Positions 41,571 to 49,278 of a DNA stretch of 53,741 bases are shown piece by piece. The stretch covers positions 1-53,741 of the forward strand of contig NZ_BMOD01000028.1 of NCBI RefSeq assembly GCF_014646895.1, read 5' to 3'. The DNA comes from Deinococcus roseus (lineage in GTDB: Bacteria > Deinococcota > Deinococci > Deinococcales > Deinococcaceae). The notes below the pieces were generated by a model. It saw nothing but the letters and a program-made list of their open reading frames with translations, had not been told where the DNA came from and did no database searches. The first letter of the stretch is position 1, and each line of letters begins with the position of its first letter. Both the position numbers and the translations under genes were made by a program.

Positions 41571-42404
41571 TTACTTGATGGACCCCATCGCCAGACCCCG
41601 GATGATCTGCCGTTGCAGGAACACGAACATCAGGACCATCGGCAGGGTGGCCAGCACAGCAGCAGCCATCACCTGTTCCCACTCCACGGTATAGCGCCCA
41701 CCCACCAGACTGAACACCCGCATGGTGATGGTGGCATGCTCGGGGGTGCGCAGCACCAGGAAGGCCAGCACGAACTCGTTCCAGCAGTAAATGAAGCTGA
41801 AGAGGGCTGCAATGGCAGAGGCGGGCAGGGCCAGGGGCAAGAAGATGTGGATGAAACTCTGAAATCTGGAGCAGCCATCAATCCAGGCGGCTTCTTCCAG
41901 TTCACCGGGGATGGTGTTGAAGTAGCTTTGCAACATCCAGGTGCAGAATGCGATGTTGAAGGTGGCATAAATCAGGATCAGGGGCGTGAAGCTGTCGATC
42001 AGTTTCAGGGTGGCCACCACCTTGAAAATTCCCACCGTGATGATGATGGGACTGACCATCTGGGTGACCAGCAGGAACTGGCGGTAAAACCCCGTGAAAC
42101 GCCGGGAGTGGTTGAAGCGGCTCAGGCTGTAAGCGGCAGGAAAGCTCACCAGCAAGGCCAGGAAGGTGGCGGCCACCGTCACCCAGATGCTGTTGAGCAT
42201 GTTCTGCCCGAAGCCCAGTTGCCAGACTTTGGCAAAGTTGCCCCATTCCAGATGGCTGCCAAACCAGGTGGGTGGGTTGCTGTACACCTCTGCGGCGGGC
42301 TTGAGGGCAGTGGTGATCATCACGGCGTAAGGAAAGAGGGTCAGGATCACGATGGGGCTGAGGACCAGCCAGTAGATCACACTTTTGAAGGCTTTGGACT
42401 GCAT
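41571..42404 (-). CDS. carbohydrate ABC transporter permease, MalG type
   Basis: Permease of 277 aa with six predicted helices, second membrane subunit of a CUT1 sugar importer. The cytoplasmic EAA loop reads EEAAWIDGCSRFQSFIHIFL, which contacts the ATPase. The start at 42404 (MQSKAFKSVIYW) follows GGAG at 6 nt; a longer in-frame start would add a segment without hydrophobic character. Lies 46 nt after the MalF-type gene. No ATPase gene is present in the operon, so a shared MsmK-type ATPase elsewhere must power it. Confidence 0.92.
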   Translation of the reverse strand: MQSKAFKSVIYWLVLSPIVILTLFPYAVMITTALKPAAEVYSNPPTWFGSHLEWGNFAKVWQLGFGQNMLNSIWVTVAATFLALLVSFPAAYSLSRFNHSRRFTGFYRQFLLVTQMVSPIIITVGIFKVVATLKLIDSFTPLILIYATFNIAFCTWMLQSYFNTIPGELEEAAWIDGCSRFQSFIHIFLPLALPASAIAALFSFIYCWNEFVLAFLVLRTPEHATITMRVFSLVGGRYTVEWEQVMAAAVLATLPMVLMFVFLQRQIIRGLAMGSIK

Positions 42405-42450
42405 CAGGCTCTCCTGGCGTCTGGAGGTGTTGGGAACACTGCGAACTTGT

Positions 42451-43335
42451 TTAAGCACGGACCTCATCCCCTTCTTTTGCAACACGGGCGTACACCAGAC
42501 TGAAAATCAAAAGCATGATCAGCATGATGATGCCCAGTGCTGCACCTTTCCCTGGATCCCCGAAGAATTTGGCACTGGTGGCCTTGTACAGGTACGTGAC
42601 CAGCACGTCGGTGGAGTTCACCGGGCCGCCCTCGGTGAGGACCCACAGGATGGGGAAGCTGTTGAAGACGTAAATCACATTCAGCACCACAGCAATGCTG
42701 ATGAAGGGTTTCATCATGGGCAGGGTGATGTGACGGAACATCAGCAGTCCGGTGGCTCCGTCCACACGGGCCGCCTCGTACACGTCTTTCTGCAGGGAAC
42801 TCAGGCCCCCCAGCAGCACAGTGACACAGAAAGGAATGGACACCAGCACCCCGATCAGGATGGACATGGGGAAACTGGTGCTGGCCTCTGCCAGCCATTG
42901 AATCCGGTCGTGGGTGATGCCCAGAGACTGCAGGGTGAGGTTTAAAAGTCCACTTTCACCGTTTAAAGCCCAGCGCCACACCACCGCCATGATGGTGAGG
43001 GACACCGCCCAGGGCAGCAGGATGATGGTGCGGGCCAGGGCCTGACCGTAAAATTCCTCGTTCAAAATCAGGGCGATGGGGAAAGACAGAAAGACGGTTC
43101 CCCCGACCACGCCCAGCGTCCACCACAGGGTGCGCACCAGGGCAGCCCGGAAGAATTCATCCTGAAAAAGGTTGAGGTAGTTCTGAAAGAGGACAAAATC
43201 CCCGACGTTGAAAAACTTGTTGACGCTGTGCGTGCTGGTGTTGAGGAGTTCCAGCACCGGGTACCCCAGCACGATCAGGGCCATCAGCAAACTCGGGAAG
43301 AGCAGGGCCGTGGCGGAAAATTTTTCTTGTTTCAT
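42451..43335 (-). CDS. carbohydrate ABC transporter permease, MalF type
   Basis: Permease of 294 aa, six helices, first membrane subunit of the CUT1 importer. EAA loop: YEAARVDGATGLLMFRHITL. The start at 43335 (MKQEKFSATALLF) follows AGGAG at 7 nt; the open frame further upstream runs through a hairpin and lacks a start signal. It works with the MalG-type subunit and the binding protein at 43558-44775. Confidence 0.92.
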   Translation of the reverse strand: MKQEKFSATALLFPSLLMALIVLGYPVLELLNTSTHSVNKFFNVGDFVLFQNYLNLFQDEFFRAALVRTLWWTLGVVGGTVFLSFPIALILNEEFYGQALARTIILLPWAVSLTIMAVVWRWALNGESGLLNLTLQSLGITHDRIQWLAEASTSFPMSILIGVLVSIPFCVTVLLGGLSSLQKDVYEAARVDGATGLLMFRHITLPMMKPFISIAVVLNVIYVFNSFPILWVLTEGGPVNSTDVLVTYLYKATSAKFFGDPGKGAALGIIMLIMLLIFSLVYARVAKEGDEVRA

Positions 43336-43355
43336 GGTGGTGCTCCTGAAAAGAA

Positions 43356-43396
43356 CCCAGGGCAGAAAGGGAACGCAATGCAGGTTCTGCCCTGGG
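43356..43396 (-). promoter_or_regulatory. hairpin between binding-protein and permease genes
   Basis: CCCAGGGCAGAA (43356-43367) pairs over 12 bp with TTCTGCCCTGGG (43385-43396), 20 nt before the permease ATG. No U-tract. As in mal operons of other bacteria, such a structure can protect the binding-protein message and limit read-through to the permeases. The rest of the 222-bp gap is featureless. Confidence 0.6.
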
Positions 43397-43557
43397 ATGC
43401 GCCAGTCCGGAAAGGGGAGGAGTTCCCGACCCTGGCAAGAGAAAGTGAAGAGGTGCAGCAGAGTTAAAGCGGAGAGAGCAGAGCAGCAGGAAGGAATCAG
43501 AAGAGAAGGGGCCTGCCGCTCCATTGCCTGAGGGTGCAGCCCTGCACCCTGAAAGCC

Positions 43558-44775
43558 TTACTTGATGACCTGATTGGCCTCGTCTGCAGCAGCGTTCAGT
43601 GCGGATTTCACGTCTTTCTGACCGAGGTAGATGCTCTGCAGGGCGCGGCTGGTGGCATCGGCGACTTTTTCCCAGTCGGCGATGTTGGGGGCGAACTTGG
43701 CCACGGGCAGCATGTTGGTGAAGATTTTCAACTGGGCGTTGCCGGTGAAGTAGGGATCGCTGGCTTCACCCTTGGCGATGGGGAGGAAACCCTCAGCCTT
43801 GGTGAAATCGATGTGCTGCTTGGCGTCCAGCACGTAGGCCATGAAGTCGAAGGCTTCTTTCTTGACGTTGGAGCTCTTGAACAGTGCGATGGAGTCGGTC
43901 ACGCCGTAGGTGGCCTGTTTGGTGCCTTTGGGAATGGCGGTGATGCCGTAGTTCACTTTGGGGGCATCTTTGGCCAGCTGACCGATCAGGAAGGGTGCGG
44001 TGATCACGAAGCCCAGACGGCCCTGCTTGAAGAGGTCCTGCACGTTTTCGCGGCTGTAGCCAGTCACGCCAGGCTGGGTGTATTTGTTGGAGATCAGGCT
44101 CTTGTAGAGGGTGGCTGCTTTCACAGCAGCAGCGGAGTTCACGCCACTCTTTCCACCTGCAACGATGTCTCCGCCGTAGGACCACAGCGCGTAGTACCAG
44201 TAAGCGTCGGTTTCCACTTCTTTGCCCTGCAGACCAAAGCAATAGGTGTCTTTGATGTTGGCTGCAACGATTTTCTTACAGACGCTCTGCAGCTCGGTCC
44301 AGCTCTTGGGAGGGTTCTTCACGCCAGCTTTGGCCAGCACGTCTTTGTTGTAGTACATGGCGCGTGCAGAAGCAGCCACAGGCAGACCATAAATCTTGCC
44401 CTGCAGTTTTCCTGGCTCCAGGAAGGCATCGATGAATCCGCCTTTGACGGTGGCGTTCATGTAGCCATCCAGGGGTTCCACGATGTCGTTTTTCACGAAG
44501 TCGGTCAGCCAGCGGGTGCCGATGATGGAAAGGTCAGGTGCAGTGCCCCCTGCAATGTCGGTGGTGAGTTTGTCGTACAGGTTGTCCCAGTTGACGATTT
44601 CCAGCTTGATGTCCACACCGGGGTGGGCTTTTTCGTAGCCTGCTTCCATTTTCTTGAAGAAGGGTTCGGTGGCAGCGCTGTAGTAGGGGATCACCACTTT
44701 CACGTCGGTGGCGAGGGCGGCGGTTCCGAGCAAGGCGGTGCTGAGTGCGATGAGCTTGACTGCAGATGCTTTCAT
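43558..44775 (-). CDS. sugar ABC transporter substrate-binding protein
   Basis: Family 1 extracellular solute-binding protein of 405 aa, MalE-like. Signal peptide ends in LLGTAALA before TDVKVV; no lipobox. EAGYEKAHPGVDIKLEIVNW, TTDIAGGTAPDL and GRLGFVITAPFLIGQLAKDA are typical. AAGGAG precedes the ATG by 7 nt. It heads the operon with both permeases. Upstream are repeated TTGATCA motifs likely to be the operators. The sugar is not determined from sequence. Confidence 0.92.
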   Translation of the reverse strand: MKASAVKLIALSTALLGTAALATDVKVVIPYYSAATEPFFKKMEAGYEKAHPGVDIKLEIVNWDNLYDKLTTDIAGGTAPDLSIIGTRWLTDFVKNDIVEPLDGYMNATVKGGFIDAFLEPGKLQGKIYGLPVAASARAMYYNKDVLAKAGVKNPPKSWTELQSVCKKIVAANIKDTYCFGLQGKEVETDAYWYYALWSYGGDIVAGGKSGVNSAAAVKAATLYKSLISNKYTQPGVTGYSRENVQDLFKQGRLGFVITAPFLIGQLAKDAPKVNYGITAIPKGTKQATYGVTDSIALFKSSNVKKEAFDFMAYVLDAKQHIDFTKAEGFLPIAKGEASDPYFTGNAQLKIFTNMLPVAKFAPNIADWEKVADATSRALQSIYLGQKDVKSALNAAADEANQVIK

Positions 44776-44820
44776 GACTTCTCTCCTTATGAAACATGGG
44801 GATGGGTGAGGGTGGTCTGA

Positions 44821-44957
44821 TTGCTCAAAATGATCAGCACATGCCAGAGATACTCAGGAAATTCCGGGAAACTCTGCACGGTTTGATCAATTTGCTTGAT
44901 CAGAATGATTGGTTATTGAGCCAATATTAATCACATTTTGATCAATCTGCAAGATCC
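44821..44957. promoter_or_regulatory. cluster of TGATCA operator-like sites before the sugar transporter
   Basis: TGATCAA-TTTGC-TTGATCA (44884-44902) is a perfect palindrome. A second, imperfect copy TGATCAA-TCTGC-AAGATCC starts at 44939, exactly 55 bp away, about five helical turns. A third half-site, CTCAAAATGATCAG, lies at 44824-44837. The arrangement fits a repressor that loops DNA. The minus-strand gene starts at 44775. Confidence 0.6.
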
Positions 44958-45252
44958 TGAGACCACTCTGTGCATTTTTTGCATGCAGAGGGGTTTTTCA
45001 GGGCATACCACTTTTTGGAAACGCTTCTGTCCAAAACAGGGATTTTGAGGCTCTGCCACAGTTTCAGAAGCCTTTCTGATACAGGTGGTCTGGTGGTCAA
45101 AAGGGGGATAATTGTTTTGAAAGCCCCTTTCAAGCTTTGACTGAATTGCCTGAATTTGATCATAAAAGGTTGGAACCTGTAAAATACCAGTTCAATACCA
45201 GTCGGAGTGCAATGTTCAGATGGGGTGGGGTTTGATCAGGGGTGGTTTAAAC
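44958..45252. other. intergenic region without a gene
   Basis: AT-rich stretch between the transporter promoter and the repeat element. It contains a possible 73-codon minus-strand ORF (44942-45163) with no ribosome site and no family resemblance, and two direct copies of ATACCAGT at about 45184-45201. I see no supported gene. Confidence 0.5.
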
Positions 45253-45435
45253 GCCGAGGGCCGAGGGCCGAGGGCAAAAGAAGGCTTTTGCTTAAGTACT
45301 GCAAATTTGACATTTCGCTACAGCCTTTGCACTGTACGCTCTCGGCTCTCGGCTCTCGGCTCTCGGCTCTCGGCTCTCGGCTCTCGGCTCTCGGCTCTCG
45401 GCTCTCGGCTCTCGGCTCTCGGCCCTCGGCTCTCG
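45253..45435. repeat. heptamer-arm hairpin element, copy 5, with 14-unit array
   Basis: Left arm of three GCCGAGG heptamers (45253-45273), a core of about 64 bp, and a right arm of 14 tandem heptamers (45338-45435): twelve GCTCTCG, one GCCCTCG, one GCTCTCG. The core junctions (GAGGGCAAAAGAAGGCTTTTGCT when read piecewise, and CAGCCTTTGCACTGTACGCT) match the reverse complement of copy 6. It lies 70 bp before the rimO start. Confidence 0.9.
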
Positions 45436-45505
45436 GCGCTTTGCCCTTAACCAATTGTGACCCGCTTCTACCCAAGCCCGTCCATTTGTCATACAATGTT
45501 TTTTT

Positions 45506-46924
45506 GTGACGCAGGGTGTTGACATCAAAAAAGTCGGTTTTATCAGTCTGGGGTGCCCAAAGGCCCTGGTAGACAGTGAACGCATTCTCACGCAGCTTCG
45601 TGCAGAAGGCTACCACATTGCTCCCACCTACGAGGAGGCGGATACCGTCATCGTGAACACCTGCGGTTTCATCACCCCGGCGGTGGAAGAATCGCTCTCG
45701 GCGATTGGTGAGGCCTTAGACGCCACCGGAAAAGTGATCGTGACCGGATGCCTCGGAGAGCGCCCGGAAACCATCCGGGAACGCCACCCCAAGGTGCACT
45801 CCATCACCGGATCCCAGGACGTGGAAGGCGTGATGGACGCCATTCACGAACTGATCCCCCCGGACACCAACCCCTTCACCTCCCTGATCCCCGATACGGG
45901 TGTGAAGCTGACCCCCAAACACTACGCTTACCTGAAAATTGCCGAGGGCTGCAATCACAAGTGCGCCTTCTGCATCATCCCCAAATTGCGTGGCCTGCAA
46001 GTCTCCAGAGATGCCGGAGAAGTGCTTTACGAGGCTTTTCGTTTGATTGCTTCGGGCACCAAAGAAATCATGGTGATCTCTCAGGACACCAGCGCATATG
46101 GTGTGGACATCCGCCACCGCGAATCTGAATTCCAGGGCGGACAGGTCAAAGCCCACCTGATCGACCTCGCAACCAAACTCGGTGAAATGGGAGCCTGGGT
46201 GCGCATGCACTACGTTTACCCCTACCCCCACGTGGATGAAGTGGTCAAACTGATGGCTGCAGGCAAAATCCTGCCTTACCTGGATGTGCCCCTGCAGCAT
46301 GCCAGCCCAAAAGTGCTCAAAGCCATGCGCCGCCCCGGTGCAGGCAAGCAACTCGAGACCATCAAACGCTGGCGCGGCATCTGCCCGGACCTCGCCATTC
46401 GCAGCACCTTCATTGTGGGTTTCCCTGGCGAAACCGAAGAGGATTTTCAGTTGCTGCTCGAATTTCTGCGTGAAGCAAGGCTTGACCGTGTGGGCTGCTT
46501 CACCTACTCCGATGTGGAAGAGGCAGATGCCACCCGCTTTGAAGACCAGGTCCCCGAAGACATCAAGCAGGACCGTCTGGAGCGCTTCATGGCTGTGCAG
46601 CAGGAAATCTCTCTGGAGCGCATGCAGGAAAAGATTGGCCGCGTGATCGAAGTGATCATTGATGATTACAACGAAGAGCCCGGACAGCTGATTGGCCGCA
46701 GCAAATGGGATGCCCCCGGCATCGACGGCAGCGTGATGTGCGTTCACGGCAACCTCGCAGAATCCGAAGCCTCCCGTGCCATCCCCGAGGGCAGCATCAA
46801 AATCGGGGACATTGTGCGCGTTCTGGTGGAAGACGCCGATGAGTACGACCTGTACGGCGAAGTCATCGAAGTCCTTCCCTGGAAGCCCAACGTGCCCCAG
46901 CTTGGACACTTCGGTAAACACTGA
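45506..46924 (+). CDS. rimO: ribosomal protein S12 methylthiotransferase RimO
   Basis: Radical-SAM methylthiotransferase, 472 aa, adding a methylthio group to Asp of ribosomal protein S12. The UPF0004 domain has cluster cysteines C17, C53 and C82. The radical-SAM triad is C149, C153, C156 in CNHKCAFC. A TRAM domain closes the C-terminus (about 385-460). The start is GTG at 45506; TACAAT (45492-45497) lies 8 nt upstream and there is no Shine-Dalgarno, so the mRNA is probably leaderless. An ATG at 45496 is out of frame and leads to an early stop. Confidence 0.95.
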   Translation: MTQGVDIKKVGFISLGCPKALVDSERILTQLRAEGYHIAPTYEEADTVIVNTCGFITPAVEESLSAIGEALDATGKVIVTGCLGERPETIRERHPKVHSITGSQDVEGVMDAIHELIPPDTNPFTSLIPDTGVKLTPKHYAYLKIAEGCNHKCAFCIIPKLRGLQVSRDAGEVLYEAFRLIASGTKEIMVISQDTSAYGVDIRHRESEFQGGQVKAHLIDLATKLGEMGAWVRMHYVYPYPHVDEVVKLMAAGKILPYLDVPLQHASPKVLKAMRRPGAGKQLETIKRWRGICPDLAIRSTFIVGFPGETEEDFQLLLEFLREARLDRVGCFTYSDVEEADATRFEDQVPEDIKQDRLERFMAVQQEISLERMQEKIGRVIEVIIDDYNEEPGQLIGRSKWDAPGIDGSVMCVHGNLAESEASRAIPEGSIKIGDIVRVLVEDADEYDLYGEVIEVLPWKPNVPQLGHFGKH

Positions 46925-46954
46925 GCAGCAAGCATTGAATTTCTGAAATTCTGG

Positions 46955-46987
46955 CAGGGGCACTGAAAGGTGCTCCTGTTCTGCTTT
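46955..46987 (+). terminator. rimO terminator
   Basis: CAGGGGCAC (46955-46963) pairs with GTGCTCCTG (46970-46978) with one G-U pair, followed by TTCTGCTTTT. Confidence 0.7.
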
Positions 46988-47025
46988 TGGGGATCTTTTC
47001 CCACCTTTCTCCCGTATTTACCCCC

Positions 47026-47526
47026 ATGAAACGCCTGATTTATCCTGCTTATGCCCTGTTGATTGCTGGAGTGTTTTTGCCTTATGTGGCCCTCAGCCCT
47101 GTGCCCTGGACCGGGCTCTCCGCAGAAGAGCACCAGAACCTTTTGACTTTTTTTCCCTGGATTCAATTGCATGTGCAAGTCTCAAAGATGTCCGTTGTGA
47201 ATCCCAGTCTGGCCCTGATTTTTCTGGCCTGTGCCCTGCCTGCAGGTTTGAAACCTGGCACACACAGGCATCCCGTGGTCTGGAGGTTGTTTTCCCTTGC
47301 TGGATTCTGGGTTGTTCTCAATGCAGTGGGAGCATGGAACAGCATGCATGCTTTGCAAGTCCAGGTGACAGCCCAGGCTGCTTACATCAAGATGGGTGTT
47401 CCACAGGGTCCTTTGCTGACTTTTGGAGCGGGCTTTTATACCCATGTACTGGGCATGGCCCTGCTGATGATCGAGCTTTTCAGGTCCCAGAAAGTGCAGT
47501 CCAGACACCAGATGCAGACCGCTTGA
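47026..47526 (+). CDS. hypothetical membrane protein
   Basis: Protein of 166 aa with four hydrophobic segments: about 3-22 (LIYPAYALLIAGVFLPYVAL), 62-80, 93-112 and 138-155. No motif is recognised. The start at 47026 (MKRLIYPAY) puts the first helix directly at the N-terminus; an ATG at 46987 is in frame but falls in the rimO terminator. No clear ribosome site. Function unknown. Confidence 0.6.
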   Translation: MKRLIYPAYALLIAGVFLPYVALSPVPWTGLSAEEHQNLLTFFPWIQLHVQVSKMSVVNPSLALIFLACALPAGLKPGTHRHPVVWRLFSLAGFWVVLNAVGAWNSMHALQVQVTAQAAYIKMGVPQGPLLTFGAGFYTHVLGMALLMIELFRSQKVQSRHQMQTA

Positions 47527-47771
47527 ATTCAGGGGTTTGCGTCACTCCTGAAACTCTATTTATGCTTTTGGAACCTTCATGAACCCTTTGATTTGTGTGA
47601 TTTTATGCCCACCAAATTCAGCAAATCACCCAAACTAAAGGGGAGCAAAAGGGATTTTCAAAACACTGTGAAATTTTCGCGGTGTCCCTCTCATGGCACG
47701 GGCGGCGCGGCGCGGCATGATGAAGTCAGCAAAGAAGCAGGCTCGCTGTGAAAGCAGCCAAAGGAGGAATT
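47527..47771. other. intergenic region with a GC-rich patch
   Basis: No gene is supported. Bases 47697-47717 hold a GGCGGCGCGGCGCGGC run, unusual in this window. Hairpins are weak. It probably contains the promoter of the small protein at 47772, but no clear -35/-10 pair is seen. Confidence 0.4.
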
Positions 47772-47999
47772 ATGTCTTCGTTCGCGATTTACATCATTGG
47801 ATTTGCCATTGTGATTGCCGGTCTGGCCTGGGCTGCCGACAGTCTTGGACTCGCCCAGCAGTGGATCTGGATTGGCGTGATTGTGCTGGCCGGTATCGCT
47901 GTGATCTCCGCTGTGGGTTCCACCCGCCGCCGCGATCCCTCTCCTGGCGAAATGCAGATGAATGAAGGTGTGGACAACACCACCAACCGTCGCCCCTAA
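47772..47999 (+). CDS. small two-helix membrane protein
   Basis: Protein of 75 aa: MSSFAIYIIGFAIVIAGLAW begins the first helix, and WIWIGVIVLAGIAVISAV forms the second; the tail is charged (RRRDPSPGEMQMNEG). AAGGAGG lies 4 nt before the ATG at 47772, a perfect ribosome site. No family is recognised; small hydrophobic proteins of this kind are common in Deinococcus. Confidence 0.7.
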   Translation: MSSFAIYIIGFAIVIAGLAWAADSLGLAQQWIWIGVIVLAGIAVISAVGSTRRRDPSPGEMQMNEGVDNTTNRRP

Positions 48000-48011
48000 A
48001 CCTGACCCCCT

Positions 48012-48050
48012 AAACCTGACAGAGAAACCTGACAGAGAAACCTGACAGAG
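48012..48050. repeat. tandem repeat, 13-bp unit, three perfect copies
   Basis: AAACCTGACAGAG at 48012, 48025 and 48038, with partial copies on both sides (AAACCTGACC at 47998, AAACCT at 48051). It lies just after the stop codon of the small membrane protein. Confidence 0.9.
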
Positions 48051-48173
48051 AAACCTTACCCATACACCTGATTTCTGATTTTTGACCCTGAACCCGTTTT
48101 GAATTTCTGAAACATTCCCGATCATTCTTCCCTGATTCAGAACAGATGTTCATCCCATCAAACCTTCACCTTC

Positions 48174-48200
48174 CCGGACCTGCACAGGTCCGGTTTTTCT
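48174..48200 (+). terminator. intrinsic terminator
   Basis: CCGGACCTG (48174-48182) and CAGGTCCGG (48185-48193) form a perfect stem followed by TTTTTCTTGTTTT. It ends the transcript of the small membrane protein gene, 175 bp beyond its stop. Confidence 0.88.
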
Positions 48201-48288
48201 TGTTTTGACTTGCAAATTGACCAGAGTTGTCACTTGTTTGGTTCAGGGGATTCGCAGCCCTTGAAGTGGATTTATACTGAATGACGCT

Positions 48289-49215
48289 ATGACACTGCCT
48301 GTTTTTGGACACACCAATCCTGATACCGATGCCATCACCTCTGCCCTTGTGTACGCCAGTCTGCTTTCCCGTCTGGGAACGGAAGCAAAAGCCTACCGTC
48401 TGGGCGACCTCAACAACGAAACCAGCTTTGTGCTGAAAAACGCTGGTGTGGAGGTTCCCGAACTGCTGGAATCCCTCCCAGAAGGCACCGAAGTGGCGCT
48501 GGTGGACCACAACGAATCTGGCCAGAGCCTTGCAGGACTGTCCAGCCTGAAAGTCACCCGTGTGGTGGACCACCACAAACTGGGAGACCTGACTTCCAAG
48601 GATCCCCTGTACCTGCGTTTTGAGCCTGTGGGTTGTACTGGAACCATCCTGGGCAAGCTCTACCGTGAAAGCAACCTCCCCATCGAGGGCTGGGAAGCCA
48701 GATTGATGCTGTCTGCCATCCTGAGCGACACCCTGCATTTCAGAAGCCCCACCACCACCGACACCGACCGTGAAATGGGCGTGTACCTGGCCCAGATTGC
48801 TGGCGTGTCTGACATCAAAGCTTACGCCCTGGAAATGTTCGCAGCCAAGAGCGACCTGGGAGACACCCCTGCAGACAAACTGCTCAAACTGGATTACAAG
48901 GTGTTCCCTTTTGGAGGCAAGAAGTATGGCCTGGGCGTGATGGAAACCACCAACCCCGGTTATGCCCTGGGCCGCAAAGCAGAAATCCTGGCCGCCATGC
49001 AGCAGGAAAAAGACGCCCAGAACCTGGAAGGGGTGTTCTTCTCTGTTGTGGACATCCTGGAAGAAACCAACCAGACTTTTGTGCTGGACGATGCCCACGC
49101 CGAAACCATCAAGGGCGTGTTTGGTGCAGACACCCAGGAAAACGTTGCAGACCTCGGGAACCGCATTTCCCGCAAGAAGCAGATTGTGCCTGCTTTTGAG
49201 AAGCACCTCGGCTGA
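48289..49215 (+). CDS. ppaC: manganese-dependent inorganic pyrophosphatase
   Basis: Family II (DHH) pyrophosphatase, 308 aa, hydrolysing pyrophosphate to two phosphates with Mn2+ in the cytoplasm. Metal ligands: H8, D12 and D14 in HTNPDTD, the aspartate of VDHNE, and the DHH triad in VVDHHK. The C-terminal DHHA2 part ends with the SRKKQIVP loop that binds substrate. The length is typical. TATACT (48273-48278) lies 10 nt before the ATG, so the mRNA has almost no leader. Confidence 0.95.
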   Translation: MTLPVFGHTNPDTDAITSALVYASLLSRLGTEAKAYRLGDLNNETSFVLKNAGVEVPELLESLPEGTEVALVDHNESGQSLAGLSSLKVTRVVDHHKLGDLTSKDPLYLRFEPVGCTGTILGKLYRESNLPIEGWEARLMLSAILSDTLHFRSPTTTDTDREMGVYLAQIAGVSDIKAYALEMFAAKSDLGDTPADKLLKLDYKVFPFGGKKYGLGVMETTNPGYALGRKAEILAAMQQEKDAQNLEGVFFSVVDILEETNQTFVLDDAHAETIKGVFGADTQENVADLGNRISRKKQIVPAFEKHLG

Positions 49216-49235
49216 ATTTTCTGTGCTGGTTTGTG

Positions 49236-49265
49236 CCCCTCCTGAACATCAGGAGGGGTGTTTTT
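49236..49265 (+). terminator. ppaC terminator
   Basis: CCCCTCCTGA (49236-49245) pairs exactly with TCAGGAGGGG (49249-49258), followed by TGTTTTT. Confidence 0.9.
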
Positions 49266-49278
49266 ATGGGTTCTGAAG

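Noticed and set aside
44942..45163. 73-codon minus-strand ORF in the gap before the sugar transporter
   Set aside because: No ribosome site or TAnnnT box at a proper distance, and it lies within the operator region; basic composition alone is not enough.
45338..45435. Possible CRISPR array
   Set aside because: The 14 units are contiguous heptamers without spacers.
45207..45616. Repetitive ORFs on both strands encoding ALGSRLS or AESREPR repeats
   Set aside because: They only read the 7-bp array, which is open in all frames because seven is not a multiple of three.
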